Shown in pieces: positions 1 to 12,036 of a DNA stretch of 64,000 nt. This DNA comes from Volvox africanus (taxonomy: Eukaryota > Chlorophyta > Chlorophyceae > Chlamydomonadales > Volvocaceae). Position 1 is the first letter of the stretch; the number at the start of each line of letters is the position of its first letter. The position numbers and the translations under genes are program-made. Where the stretch lies: NCBI GenBank assembly GCA_030268105.1, contig BSDZ01000004.1:546001-610000 (forward strand), read 5' to 3'. Under the pieces are notes generated by a model. It did not search any database. It had not been told where the DNA came from and saw only the letters and a list, made by a program, of their open reading frames with translations.

Positions 1-3000
1 GCCGCTTCCCAGGCTCCCGGAGCGCTGGTACAAACTCGTCACGACGTTTGGCCCGCTAGCCGGCGCCGACGCGCCGCTGCCACCACCAAAAGATCCGGTC
101 GCCCCAGCCGAACCGCCGGAGCCACCAGCGCCGCTGGTGATGGTAGCCGCAATACTCACGGTGACCGTGGGGCCGGTGGGGCCCGTGGCGGTGATGCCGC
201 CTACTCGGCTGAGGAGGTTATCGCTGCTTGAGGCGCGACTGTCCGGACTGGTAATGCAGCCGCTGCTGCCAAGTACTACCGTCGGAAGATTCACACGCGG
301 AAGGCGGCCGTCGATGAACACAGCGCCAGGAGCCTCAGCTGGCGGCATCAAACCATCGTTGCCTGAAGGACCTGAAGGACGCTGGCGCAGCCGTATCAGC
401 GAAGACATTGTCAAGGCGCGCGGCGACTGTGGCGGTCCTGGAGGCGTCAGAGGCTGGCGGTGCGGCTGCTGCGTTTGCAACGCTTGCGCAAGCGCAAGCT
501 GCGACGGCGAATCCAGGTGGGTTGGCGCTGTGGTGATGGCGGGATCAGGGTTGCTATGGCCAAAGGCGACCAAGGTCCCGGCGCCGCCGCCGCCGCCACC
601 AGTGCCATTGCCGCCGGCGTCAGGCCATCTTTGCTGGTCGGCAAACCGTGGGGACGTTTCAGTCAAGTCGCACGTAGGGTGCACCGTTTCTAAATTTACC
701 AGGTTGGGCATCAACATGGCTCTGTTGCCTGCTGCCTCTGCCGCCGCCTGATCGGCTCTTCCTGCCCACGGCGCCAGGTGATAGCCGTTGCCACCTCTAT
801 CATTACACATGTATAGTCCGTCGGTACCACTAGTGGCCGCAGCGACAGCGCCGCTACTGCAGTCGTTGCCTGCAGTAGTGAATGCGACTACACCAGCTCC
901 AGGCGGGAATGATGAAAAGCTATTAGGGTCCGGTTTACCTCTGTCATTGAGCATTCCTTGTGGACCGTCGCGTCGTGCAGCTAGGCTGACGGAGGCGTCA
1001 TTCAGTCCACCAGTGATGTACCCACACGCGTACGCATCTGGCCTCGTTTTCCACGAGTCTTCCGGTCCCTGATGGCCGTCTTGGCTCGGCTGTTCATAAT
1101 GGTATTGATGATAGTGGTGGTGTTGGTGATGGTGTTGGTAGCGGTTCTCTTGGCGATGCAGTTGGTGTTCTTGTCGGTGTTGGTGATGATGCTGTCGCAG
1201 CGGAGGGGGGGCCAGCGTTTGGTGCTGTTGCAGGAACAAACGCTCTTCCTGCCTATGATGCTCGTACATTTCCTGGTCATCATGTAGCTGTTGCCGTTGT
1301 TGCTCCTCCTGACTGATCCGCAGTCCAAGTTGCAGCCTTGACTGCATCTGCGGTTGCCACTGCGACTGCAGCTGCTCACTCGCCTGTTGCTGCTGCTGTG
1401 GTTCTTGTTGTTGTTGTTGTTGTTGTTGCTGCTGCTGCTGTTGTTGCAGCTCCTGTCCTAACTGGAGCTGCAACTGTCGATACTCCCCCTGCTGCCGCTG
1501 CTGCGGCTGGTGGTGCTGGTGGTAGTGGTGGTGGTGGTGCTGCTGCTCTGGACTTGCAGGACCTGGGCGGTAGCTGTCGCCGCCACTATCGAAGTGCGCC
1601 CAGACCCCAAACCCAGACCGACCCAACGAGCCCGACGGGACACCCCGCGCCGGATCCTGCTGATTTACCTCCTGCTCCGAGTCAGGTCGCAAACTGGTGT
1701 CCGGCTGCGAATCCGCATTACGACACCGACGCGCTGAATGGCTGCCAGCAGCGCGTCGTGATAGGGCCTTGGGGCGGTCCTTCGCGTCTGTGAGCGAAGA
1801 GGGCCCTGAAGGTACATCGCCACTTCGTTCATCTTCCGTCTCATCGGTGTCCTCCTCGTCCTCTTCTGCTGCCGCAGTGGGTGCCCGCTTGCGTGGCCGT
1901 CCCTGAAGTGTATAAGGCGCACTATTCGTATAACGTTTGAGCGCGGAGGGCGACAACATACAGCTTCGCCATTCCATTCTTCCATTTGCAAGAAGGCTGG
2001 AGCGGACTGACGGTAGCCAACCTATGGTTTCCCTCGCGCTACAAGTGCCGGCTTCCCGCCCTGGGCCCTTGTGACTATAAGGGCTCCTCTGGCCTTGTCC
2101 CTTGTGTGTTTCTTCCCCGTTCAGAATACCCCTCACGAAACGAATGCAATCCGCACTGCAAATGGGTCCGCGGGCCAGCTAGCCGTGGATGCTGCCTCGC
2201 TAGGCAGGACCCATGTACACAAGACATACCAAGGCAAGGCATAAATCGGGATGATGATGATGAGCGGAAACGCGCCTCTGTTCACCTGCCACTCCTGGCT
2301 TTCCTGGCTCCCTCTTTCCCCTGTGCTCACCTGCAGCACTGGCAGGCCGTGTTTCTGCAGCCACCTGCCAAGAGTCACGCCCGAAGGCAGCACCTTGATG
2401 CTCACGTGCCACTTGGCGGTGGCTGTGCCGGCCAGGCGCTCGAACCTGCGACGGAGCGGGCCACAGCGGGGCCGGGGGCGGAATGGAGTGGGGTGGGGAG
2501 ATGGAGGGGAAGAGAGGGGTCGCGAGACCCAGGTGAGTGGGGAAGGGGCGACGGAGGGAGGCATGAGGATGAAGCGCACGCTAAACTTGTAATTTCTTGT
2601 AAGCAATGGTACTCCCTCCCGCCCTCCCCAACATTTCATCCGTACATCCCTTCCGCTGTGAGATGTACCCCCCGTGCACATACTTTCCGCGACTCATCAT
2701 CTCATTTCCGCATTCGATGCAGTCGCCGCCACTGAGATAGAGCCGGGGATGGAACAGTCCGACGGCGCCCCGGGTGATGCCATCCTTAGAATCCTTAACA
2801 CCCTTGCCGCTCCGGCCGCTGGCACTTCCTTCAGTCTTCCGCTTCCGACGTGATGCTACTTGGACTGCCACCGGCGATGGCAGCGTCCCATGGGCCGCCA
2901 ACGATGTCATGGCTGCTGACGCTCCTGCCTTGTCAGGCTGCGATCCTTTATTAGGCGAGCCCGGGCCAGCACCTACACCGCCTCCTCCACCGCCTGCGCC

Positions 3001-4527
3001 GCCGCCGCTGTCTACGGCAGTAACTATAGCCGCAGTGGTGAGGCTGACAGTAATACGCGCCGGTTTTTCCATGTAGGGAGCTCCTCCATCTGGGTCCTTA
3101 GATGCTGTGGCCGACGGTGCAACGGACTCGGATGGGTCAACTGGCCCGGCGGAAATAAAGTCGTCGACAGGTGCCATTGCGGCGGCGGCGCTGAGGGGTC
3201 CAGTGCGTTCTGTACCCTCCCCGCCGCCCATATCGCCGTGGTCACTACCATTACGCCCAGAGTCAAAATCCTCCTGTCCACCTCCAGGTTCTCTATCCCT
3301 GTCCTTCAGGATGGAATCACAGCCCAGCGTGGCGCTGTCGCCCCCAATAGCCAGGGAGCGAGGCACAACGACGGCGGTAAAGATGGTCGTATCCGTCCCC
3401 GCCCACGGGTCACCATAGCGTACCGACGGCTGGTGGCGACCCACATCGCTACCGCAGATGCCGTGAGGGGCGCTATTCCTTAGGCGTAGGGCGCCGGCGC
3501 CGATCCCGTCCCACTCCAGGAGCCTTGGTGCGGCCCCGCCCTCATCGGTGTCCTTAAAGGGGAATGATGGCGTCACCGCTGCCGCACCCTTGATATGGCG
3601 GCCGTGGGACCTGTGCGGCATGGACGGTACCGTTGGACCGCAGCCTTCATCTATATCCATGTCGGCCGCGTCCCCGCCGACGCCAACGTTGCCGTATTTA
3701 CACGGTGGCGGCTGCCGGACCCGGGAAGTGAAAACAAACTCCGCATTCCTTCCCGGCGGCCAGGATAACCGCGTTGGGACGGCTTGAGCCCATGTAGGTC
3801 CAGAGCAGCCCGAACCAAGGAATTGCTCATTTTGCGGGCGCATCGAATTAGACGACAGCACGGCCCGAGCGGACTGTGGTGGCGGCGGCTGCTTTGGAGG
3901 AGGGCCCTCGTCGCCACCATGGTGGTGATCGTATGTCAGCATCGCTGGAGCCGACGCTGTAGACGATATTTTAATATCGGATGATAAGAGTAGCTCTGAA
4001 GAGACGGAGTTTTGCGGTGCCATGATGACCTGATTTGGTTGTGGGTGCGGCAAAGTGACACGAGCGGATGGGTGCAGCGGCGGTGGCAGCGGTAGAGCCT
4101 CTGTCGGGAGAGAAGGTACAATGGTGGACACGTAGACTCTGTAGTCAAAGCCATCGGTGCTTTGGATGCATGGTGGGGACATTGCATCTACCGTGGGCTG
4201 TCGCTGATGTTGCGAGAGGATATCCTGCCCGTGTTGCGCATAGTTAGGTGCCGTCGTAATGTGAGGAGAGCTGCATTCGTTATCCCTGACGGAGTGACGA
4301 AGGAATAGACCATGGGTAGAAGGGAAAGACCCAGAAATGGCTTCGGCTTCGGTCGAAGCGTATGGTTGATGCGTCTGGGATGGAGCGCAGTGCGCTCCAA
4401 GCTTATCATTAAAGCCGCCGAGCTGGCAGGGCGACTCCATGAAGCTGTTTTGCATGGCGGAATGGACGTGGGTGATCACGTCTTGGGAAGCTGGAAGTCC
4501 GGATAAGTGGGCATGGCAGGCAAGCAT
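1..4527 (-). CDS. VARL/SAND-domain (RegA-like) transcriptional regulator, 3' end beyond window
   Basis: Probable nuclear transcription regulator of the volvocine RegA-like (VARL) family. Exons seen on the minus strand: 4527-2684, 2445-2331, 1902-1 (frame still open at base 1). From the ATG at 4527 the protein has at least 1287 residues. The N-terminal ~590 residues are rich in P, G, S and A. The VARL/SAND core lies at about residues 600-653 and is split after the second base of a Lys codon. Key motifs are ECGNEMMSRGK, then FERLAGTATAKWHVSIKV and LGRWLQKHGLP. It continues directly into GRPRKR (AT-hook-like) and an acidic stretch. The C-terminal part has a polyQ run (about 1395-1450) and His/Gln-rich segments. 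Family knowledge: VARL proteins include RegA, the repressor of germ functions in Volvox somatic cells, and RLS proteins in unicells. I cannot tell regA from an rls paralogue. Start choice is provisional because an open frame continues a few codons upstream to a splice acceptor. Confidence 0.85.
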
Positions 4528-4599
4528 GGCAGTCGACAGCCCAGCCTCCTCTGCCGCAGCAGCACGTACAGATCCAGATTGAAAAAATAATGACGATCT

Positions 4600-5720
4600 A
4601 CATATCTTGCATAAAGCCGCCAGAGCCTTGCGAGTACACTAAACAGGCCAGCATTTTGTGAAGCCTAGTGACAAGGTTCTTCGTTTAAGGCTCTGTCAAA
4701 TGCACTATAATTAAAGCCAATGGTTTCTAGCCAAGATTATCCGATTGCAGCATGGATGACCGTCGGCCAAAAAATGACACGGCTTGCGGACCCTAGATAA
4801 TAATTCCGAAATTGGAGTCTTCCGACTTTCTACGTTGTGTCCTTAATATGATATAAACTTGCGAAGCTAACAGCAAAGTTACATGTCAACTCTTACAAAT
4901 GTCTTGCTTCGCAGATGTCGGACTTTGCAGGTAGGGGTACAGCATAACGACAAAAGATGAGTAAAAGCAAGATGAGCGTAAAGCCATAATTAAGAGGCAT
5001 TATTTTCTAAGGACATTGTATAGAACCAGACAACCAGGCGAACTGGATAGCGCAGCTGGACGTACCTATCTCGTGGAGCGTCGTACGGCTAGCACCGTTT
5101 CCTCCCTAATGGCTGCCGCGGGAATAGGATCCAGGGAAATGGACTGTGGCAGAGGAACTTGCGAGAACTTTGCTCCTAATAAAGTTATATTTGTAATTTT
5201 ACTAGCGTTCTCAGGCAAACCTGGTACGGACTCTTCCATGGGCGGCCGGACGTATTGTCGCATCATTAAGCTTAGCAAATCTGTGTAGCTTGATATGGAG
5301 CTCGACCTTGATGATGAAAATTAGCTTACCAAAGTACATACATTAGAAATATTCATTAGCACGCGGGACGAACCGCAGGAACCCGCAACGCGACACAACG
5401 CAAGCCTCCAGGATAATCAAAATTCATCGTTATTCTGAATTAACTAAATTATTATGGTGGTTGAGGCCGAAAGGGACCGAATAACGGTATCCCTGGTAGG
5501 TCTCAAGACATAACCGCTAACAATCTACATGATGTGCAGCACTGGTTGTCTGACGAATAGCTATTGTTGCAGCCGAAGGGCAAACCACTGGCCCGTATCC
5601 GTTGCTGCTGCAAACGCAGCAAGAGCATCAACAGCGTCATCTTCAGCAGCGACATGAATATAGGCAACAATAAGAACAGTATCGGTATAACGATGAGACG
5701 CAACATCAGAACACCGCCAC
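4600..5720. other. Non-coding stretch upstream of the VARL main exon
   Basis: No convincing coding exon was seen. If the candidate exon near 6 kb is real, this is its downstream intron. Otherwise it is promoter or 5' leader. Composition is near 45-50% GC, unlike the GC-rich exons. Confidence 0.4.
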
Positions 5721-5722
5721 AC

Positions 5723-5812
5723 TGTTGGAATGTGAGCAACACTCATATACGAAAGAATGTCAGAGCAAGTAATACGGCCCACGAGGGGCCGGGCGCTTTG
5801 CTGACTTCAACA
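5723..5812 (+). mobile_element. 90-bp TG...CA element, copy 1 (solo mini-LTR-like)
   Basis: This 90-bp unit starts TGTTGGAA and ends TTCAACA, and is flanked by a perfect 5-bp duplication CACAC (5718-5722 and 5813-5817). It is about 96-98% identical to the copies at 37177 and 62887, in the same orientation. Internally GGCCC-acgag-GGGCC can form a small hairpin. TG/CA ends with a 5-bp target duplication are typical of LTR retrotransposons, so a solo LTR of a very small (TRIM/SMART-like) element is the best reading. A short inverted-repeat DNA transposon remnant is the alternative. One base of the left terminal repeat is changed in this copy. Confidence 0.75.
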
Positions 5813-5902
5813 CACACAGCATAGTCCCCGATAGCTTGGTCCATCACGTAGCGCAGGTGTGGATAACCCATCCGCAGCAGGATGCCGCAGCGACTGTTTT
5901 AC

Positions 5903-6068
5903 CAAAGAGATAACAGTCGGCGCCAAGGAATTGCTCTGTAAGGTCTATGGCAGTGGAGCCACAGGGTACGGAGCAGTTAGCAGTCAACAGTGTGCCGTGC
6001 CGAGAGTTGCCGTCGGAGCTGTCAGCATCCATGCCTGGCTTTTCTGGCTTTATCGAAACAGAGACAAG
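5903..6068 (-). CDS. Candidate upstream coding exon of the VARL gene
   Basis: A 166-bp open segment sits after a strong pyrimidine-rich acceptor (CAG ending at 6069) and before a GT donor at 5902. It contains a Met codon at 6032. Its outgoing phase (one base, G) matches the acceptor at about 4546, so splicing would give an in-frame Glu codon joined to the segment leading into the Met at 4527. If real, the VARL protein starts further upstream and the intron (about 1.35 kb) contains a 90-bp mobile-element copy. Volvox regA is known to have a multi-exon 5' region with regulatory introns, which fits. No homology supports this exon; it rests on splice signals and phase only. Confidence 0.35.
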
Positions 6069-7445
6069 CTGAGGCTGGGAAGGAAGGCATGGGGAGTTGC
6101 AGGGTCAAAACGACAGGCATGATGATCATCCCCTAACTTCAGCCCTTCCACCCGGTCGTCTCCGTAGCTGCCACGATAATAACTGCGCTGACGTGATGGG
6201 CATTCAGGAAAACCACCGACTCATCGGCAGGCGCCACTCCTGCGCCTCTTGTTTCCTTGGCAAAAGCTGCATCCGCATGGCCGGTATTAGCTCAGGTGGC
6301 GCCATGCGCACGACGGAGTGGTGGTCATATGCCATATGCACGACACAACAAGCATGCACCACGTTCGATACTCCACCGTGAAGGCGGAAATCATGAAGGC
6401 AGAAAACACGGTGTTGGACATGTTGCTATCAAAGGGATCAAGAATTAGGGTGATATCAAGAAGCGTCGTCGGTGTCAGCATTGATGTACACGTCAGGGAA
6501 TGGCACGCATGTTAGCAAAAACGTTTTATTGTCCTGGATGCTTGTGCTGTGCGTGTTGAGTTGCGAGTACTAAGCCGTATCGTGGCAAGCAAAGTTATTA
6601 CATGTAAGTACACACAGCTACCTGAAATTTCATCTTAATGACTATTCTTTCCGTATGCTTATGGTGGAATGGTATGTCCTGCAAGAGATAAGTCCAAATA
6701 AATACATCGCTCACTCGATTATACAAGTAGAGATTGTTAAATGTTATCATCCAGTGCGTGCTCTGATATTGTCCTTTTCCTGGATGCTATCCCAGAGACA
6801 GCCATTCTCGTGTAGAGCTGGGAAGCAGGGCCAGTGCTCTGCACAACAATTTGCTGCAACACGTTAGCCTGCAAGTTATTGCTATTTTTCCAGTTGCTAA
6901 GACGTATTTGTAAGTTTTACATTCTCGGTGTGGATGTGTGCATGCCACAGCAATTACTAGTGCTGCGAGAATTCAGTCATCACGGACTGCTCAACACGGA
7001 CGGAGAACTGAAGAGTAGAAGATGGAGCAGGACGCAGGGACCTAGATAAAGGCAAGGGCCCGGCAAATCGTAGGGCCGAAACTCCTCCAGTACTATCTCC
7101 GGCTAGGGCGCTTACTTACAACCTTCGATGGTGCTTTGCTCGTTACCCTGCTTCTCGTGATCAGGGAAAATAAATGTTATCAAATGATGTATCAGTTGGG
7201 GTTGTAGCGATCCGTTCTAGAAACAATCGCGTTATTGGAGCTGTACTCGGCAGTACATTAGCGAACCCGCGCTCGTCCCATCTGTAGTGCTAAAAGTGGG
7301 ACTATTTGAGCCAACTCCGGACCGAATTAAGTAGTCTTCTTTTAACTATCGGATACTATGTAACGAATACTTTCTCGAAATAACGTTAGGCTTCCTAATG
7401 TCCGGTAGTCTACATTTCAACAAGATATGGATGATATGTTGTTGT

Positions 7446-7530
7446 TTGTTACAACCTTCATGAGCTCGTAAGGCTCTTACGAGCCAGGAGTCTCAACAGA
7501 CCCCGAGAACTCGAGGACAAACATTAAACG
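7446..7530 (-). repeat. Dispersed repeat fragment, diverged copy
   Basis: This segment shares a core (TTACAA, GAGC..GTAAGG, GAGCCAGGAG.CTCA) with the segments at about 8299-8385 and 14417-14490. It is the most diverged of the three and could be an old retroelement 3' end. Confidence 0.35.
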
Positions 7531-8279
7531 ATTAAGAAAAAAAATTAAAGACCAACGTTGAAAACCAAGAAACAAAAAAATATGCATGTAAAATAACATC
7601 GGATAGCGGTGTCATTCCTGCTTCCCCTAAGTTTGTGTGTGTGTGGGATAGGGGGGCTTTGCTTCACCCGTGACCACCACCTGGCAGTCCCTACCTTCCC
7701 TTCAGTATTTTGACATTCTAGATGGAGATGGAGCGGTGTACTTAGAAATACGAAATTTCACCAGCGCCAAATAAAAGGGCCCTCCAAGAGGTAAATGGAA
7801 CTTCGGGCGACCAATAGATTACGCGACGCCGACAAAAATATATACAGCGATTGGATCAAACACATAACAAGCCTCAAAATATACAGACGAGAATAATAAT
7901 AAATAAGTATTTCATGCTACACACCAGTATGTGGTAAGGAGGAATAAGGGGAGGAACGCTGGTCGTTCGACCCAAAGTGTTCGCACGGCCGACAAAATAG
8001 ATTTATTGGCTTGTAAGCATAATATCAAATTAAGGTACTGGGATCGTACTGTTCTCAGGAAACCGAGAATTTTCAAGACGAAAAAGGAAGGAATGGAACG
8101 AGGACATCTTCAAACGGAAAACGTGACTTCTTAGAAATTTCATGAGGGAAGGATGACGCAAATGGCAAGTAACGTGCCCCGACGGCGGTAGGGGGCCCTT
8201 TAACCGGGTTTAGCCTCTGCAAACCTCTCACCAAGGCAATTGTTGCACCTCTATGATATCCGCCGGCAGCAGAGACCCC

Positions 8280-8385
8280 ATCGGATGATGATTGTGATGA
8301 TGGTTACAAACTCTTAAAAAGAGCTTGTAAGGCCCGGGCGAGCCAGGAGGCTCATAGGGCCCCGCGAACGAGCAATACAGAAAAT
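8280..8385 (-). repeat. Dispersed repeat fragment with (CAT)-like tail
   Basis: This is similar to 14400-14490. Read on the minus strand, both end in ...AAGAGTTTGTAA (a TGTAA polyadenylation-type word) followed by irregular CAT/CATC repeats. That arrangement resembles the 3' end of a non-LTR retrotransposon or SINE with a short tandem tail. No coding part was seen. Confidence 0.45.
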
Positions 8386-10708
8386 AAATAGGTACTTGGT
8401 CATCTCGTACTACTTGGCAATCAACCCCAGGATAGCACAATATGCAAGACGGGAAATCGAGTGCTTTCGAGTCACCGGGCTGGAAATGTAGGACGCGCAG
8501 TATCTGACACGTTACCTTGGTCGGAGCTGCCGTGGGCTGCTAATCTATCGATGATACTTGCTCTGTAGCATGCGTTTATAGTATGAAAGGTATAAATGAT
8601 AAGTTATATTTCTGTTGGTATTGACTGGGTCCTAACGGGCCCGCACTGCAAGGCTTACTTCGCTACGTCTTAATAAAGCTATATTCTGTCTTAAGTTGTC
8701 GATGTACGATCAGAGCTAAACGCAAGCTTAAGTTTGGTCAAAGAGTTGCACCAGATCATTTTGACAACATCGATCATACATATGATAGACTGGACTGTGT
8801 GGAACGAAGCATAAAAACTTAACACGTGGCTGGACACGTGACTTCACGTTCGGCAGAGTTCATACCGGTTTCCGTCATGTACGGGCTCTGGTAACGTCCG
8901 TATACCCGGATAGCGCGTTACGATTGAGGCATCATTCGTCCTTACGACGTTTGCATATGTGTTACTAAGACATAATACGCTGGCTCTCCTGGTGTGTCTG
9001 TTGATCCGCGTACACAAGGTACTAAAAATACGTCCCTGATGCGAATCCGGATGAAATGTTGCTGGGGAGGGCTGAAGCCACGCGCACAATTGAAGTCGGG
9101 GCTCCTGGTTTGGCTTCTTATTTCCTGGTTATGCTTTTCCTTACTTTTAGCCTGATAAGATAACACCAGTTATAACATTATGTTCTTATGTTCTTATCAT
9201 CAACGAACTCGGATGGAGTTGGCTAAAAGACCTGCGTTGGTTATGTCCATGGACCTGGCACTTTGCTCAATTTGCAATTTTCACACGTCAGGCGTTGTGA
9301 ACCCTTTCCGAGAGCCAGCCAAGCAGCTGGGATCAGGCACCAGATCTGCATCTGTTATTGTCCAGTGAAGTTGTAGAATGGATTTACTCCACCATTTTTT
9401 TGGCGTATGGTACGGCCCATGCTAACTGGGGGCTTATTCCAGGCGGCTTATTATTTGAGGATTTAAACAGGAAGGGAGGGTAGGTAATTTGTTTTCTAAG
9501 CATTTCGTGAGGAGGTGTTCGGTAACTCCCAAACTGGCCGACTGACCGATCATGCCGTACGGCTCGGGAGAATCTATAGAATATGTCATACTTCCCTTAA
9601 TCTTTGTCAAATCGAGCCAGGAATAAGCCTAAAAGCTGTTTCTCTTCGTTTGGATTGAATGCTGTCAGATATCGCCCATGAAACCCAACACAAACCCTTC
9701 TGCCTATATCTTCATCCTCCCGGCCCCCACCACCTCCGCCACCCCTGCTATTGCCGTCCCCGCCTCCCCTACAATAAGCCACTGACGCCCTCACCAACCT
9801 CACTGCCTCCGCCTCCGCCGCCCCTGCCACCGCACCGACCTCACCACCTACGCTATAACCACCGCCGCTACCCCCACCATCGCCACTCTCACTGCCGCCG
9901 CCACAACCACCAAATTTACAACCACCACACACATTATGTCTGGCCGGCTCTGGGCTTCCGCCCGCATTCCTTCGCCTCAGTTGAGCACATACAGTTTCCT
10001 TCCTCCCCCCTTGGCCTGGCTGCTTAGCGAAGATTGGCCTCGCATTGGTGCGTCCCAGCTTGAGTGTGACCTCCTTTGGCTGTTACATTCCATACAGTGG
10101 GCCTTTCACTCTGATAACGGGTAGGTTGTTAGGGCCGATGCTGTTGCCGCAGCGCCCCCGGCATCGGACTACCTGGTTCGTTTGCTTGTTGGCTTGGTTT
10201 AGTGGTACTCTCATCAAGTGCATTGTGACTGTCTTGTTAATTGATATAATATTGCTCGCATGTTTGGGTATCATCAGCAGCGCACATCTTGGATGTTCTG
10301 GCCTGCCGCCATTGCGCCGTACATAGCTAGGCATGTCTGTGGTGACAATCCAGCCACATACTAGGCAGGTATTTTATTTGTGTAATTGTAGGCGCGATTA
10401 AAAGAAGAAGTCACTAAATTGAATTTATCTGTCCCAAATTCTAGACGCAGAAGAAGTTTCTGGACGATCTGCAGAAACCTTACCAGATAGACCCTCGACC
10501 CCGACCGAACGACTCGAACGACCCTTGCCGCACACGCAACTTCGCCAGGCCCGTAGTGACTAGGCCTGTTCCTAAGCACGCTTATTTCCCCTGATCCGTA
10601 TTAAATATATTAATTCAAAAACAAAGAGGTAAATATTTACAAAGAAAGTCAGGATATGTCCATTCCTTCTTGCACTTTAACTTCCCCTGGTTTTGAAAAG
10701 ATGAAAAA

Positions 10709-10710
<2 letters not shown>

Positions 10711-10762
<52 letters not shown>
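10711..10762. repeat. (AT)n microsatellite
   Basis: About 26 perfect AT dinucleotide units in a gene-free interval. Confidence 0.95.
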
Positions 10763-10764
<2 letters not shown>

Positions 10765-11786
10765 ATCTTGCGCCATCAGGGTACTGAGGCGCCGCCAGTG
10801 TAGCAAAGAAGTAAACAACGCTAGCCAGGCGGGTCTAATGCAAGTTGTCCCGAGATAATGCGGTACTCGTCATACTTTGTGCCCAATACATATATTTCTT
10901 GAATGTGCACCTTTTGGATAATAATTAGTTGCGCATTTCTTTTTACCTTTGCCTATCTTAGCAAAATCAGTACGGTGATCCACGTGTATGGCTTGGCAAT
11001 GTTCTGAAATGGCCAGCAGTCTGTTTACCTCTTATCATCGTTAGCCTTCTTTTTGTGGCGGGGAAAAGAGCAACTTGAGGGGCATATCTGTATATGTATA
11101 TGTATATGTGGTGTTACAACTGTGGGACAAGCACCGGGGGCCCTGACCGGGCTGAACCACAGTGCAGGGGGGAATACGGGGTATGTATAGGTATGTGTAG
11201 GTACTTTCATGCACTGCACAGCCGCTGTTGAGGACATAGGTTGCACAGACGTGGTCAGTCTAGCCACATGGCAGTGTCTTCCGTACAGATTGAGCAGGGT
11301 GCAGGAGTTTTTGCCACGAACCTCGGTAGGGGTGCTCCTTGATCTGGATACGGTGATGGACCCGCGTCCTGGAGACGTGAAACGGCTCCCAGCCTGCCCG
11401 TATCAAACCTGCACGACCCCTTTGCCTACGCGTAAGGCCTCTTCAATAACAATGGCTGCTGATAAGACTCGCACTTCCCCATCGGGGGTTAAAACAGGAC
11501 TGCGTTCCTGGTCGGGATCTGGATTTAGACCTGACGTTGGATCCAGGCGTGATTAACAACTTGGATCAGGATCTCGGACGAATGAGGCTTGTCTGTACAT
11601 CGCGAAGAGAGTAAATAGTACGGTGGGAGGTGCACAAAGAGACACAAACAACTGCAGCTCCATAGCTTTTGAAAGGCATTTAGGACCGCAACGCATACTC
11701 ATTTCTTATACAGCGACACAAAGTTTCGGAGCGAGGCATCCCTCACTGGACTCACATTACCTTGGATGAAGTGGTTACTGCTCCGT

Positions 11787-11791
11787 TTACA
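11787..11791 (-). terminator. Candidate TGTAA polyadenylation signal of the SPP gene
   Basis: TGTAA on the minus strand lies about 246 bp downstream of the SPP stop codon. TGTAA is the usual volvocine polyadenylation signal. It is only a candidate because the word is short. Confidence 0.4.
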
Positions 11792-12036
11792 CTATTGGGC
11801 CCAAACCAGATATGCATACTTGCGTCCAGATTGGATGGTTTCTTATTAACTAAAATCCTACGCGACCCAAACCCCACGTGAAAGCACACTGCTGCTCGAT
11901 TTCCTGGGCTATCTAAGTAACGTAGAGATGTCCGTACCGCACATAAAAAAAATTCGACAAACAATATCTAATCGAAATTTATCTACGCAAGAAAACACAT
12001 TTCACTTGCCATCGCAATAGGTTCGCTGTTTCGTTC

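Larger units (their letters stand above)
7050..11950. other. Gene-poor interval with repeats
   Basis: About 4.9 kb without a gene I can support. It has intermediate GC, short spurious frames, repeat fragments near 7.45 and 8.3 kb, a low-complexity GCC/CCACC-rich stretch near 9.7-9.95 kb, an (AT)n tract at 10711-10762 and a GTATAT-type tract near 11.09 kb. The left part may be the upstream region of the VARL gene; the right part is the 3' flank of the signal peptide peptidase gene. Confidence 0.5.

Noticed and set aside
1986..2735. 249-codon plus-strand open frame
   Set aside because: It overlaps, in antisense, the VARL exon and its two introns; the VARL motifs are on the other strand.
9597..10027. 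Gly-rich (minus) and Pro/His-rich (plus) open frames
   Set aside because: Low-complexity GCC/CCACC sequence without splice context or a domain.
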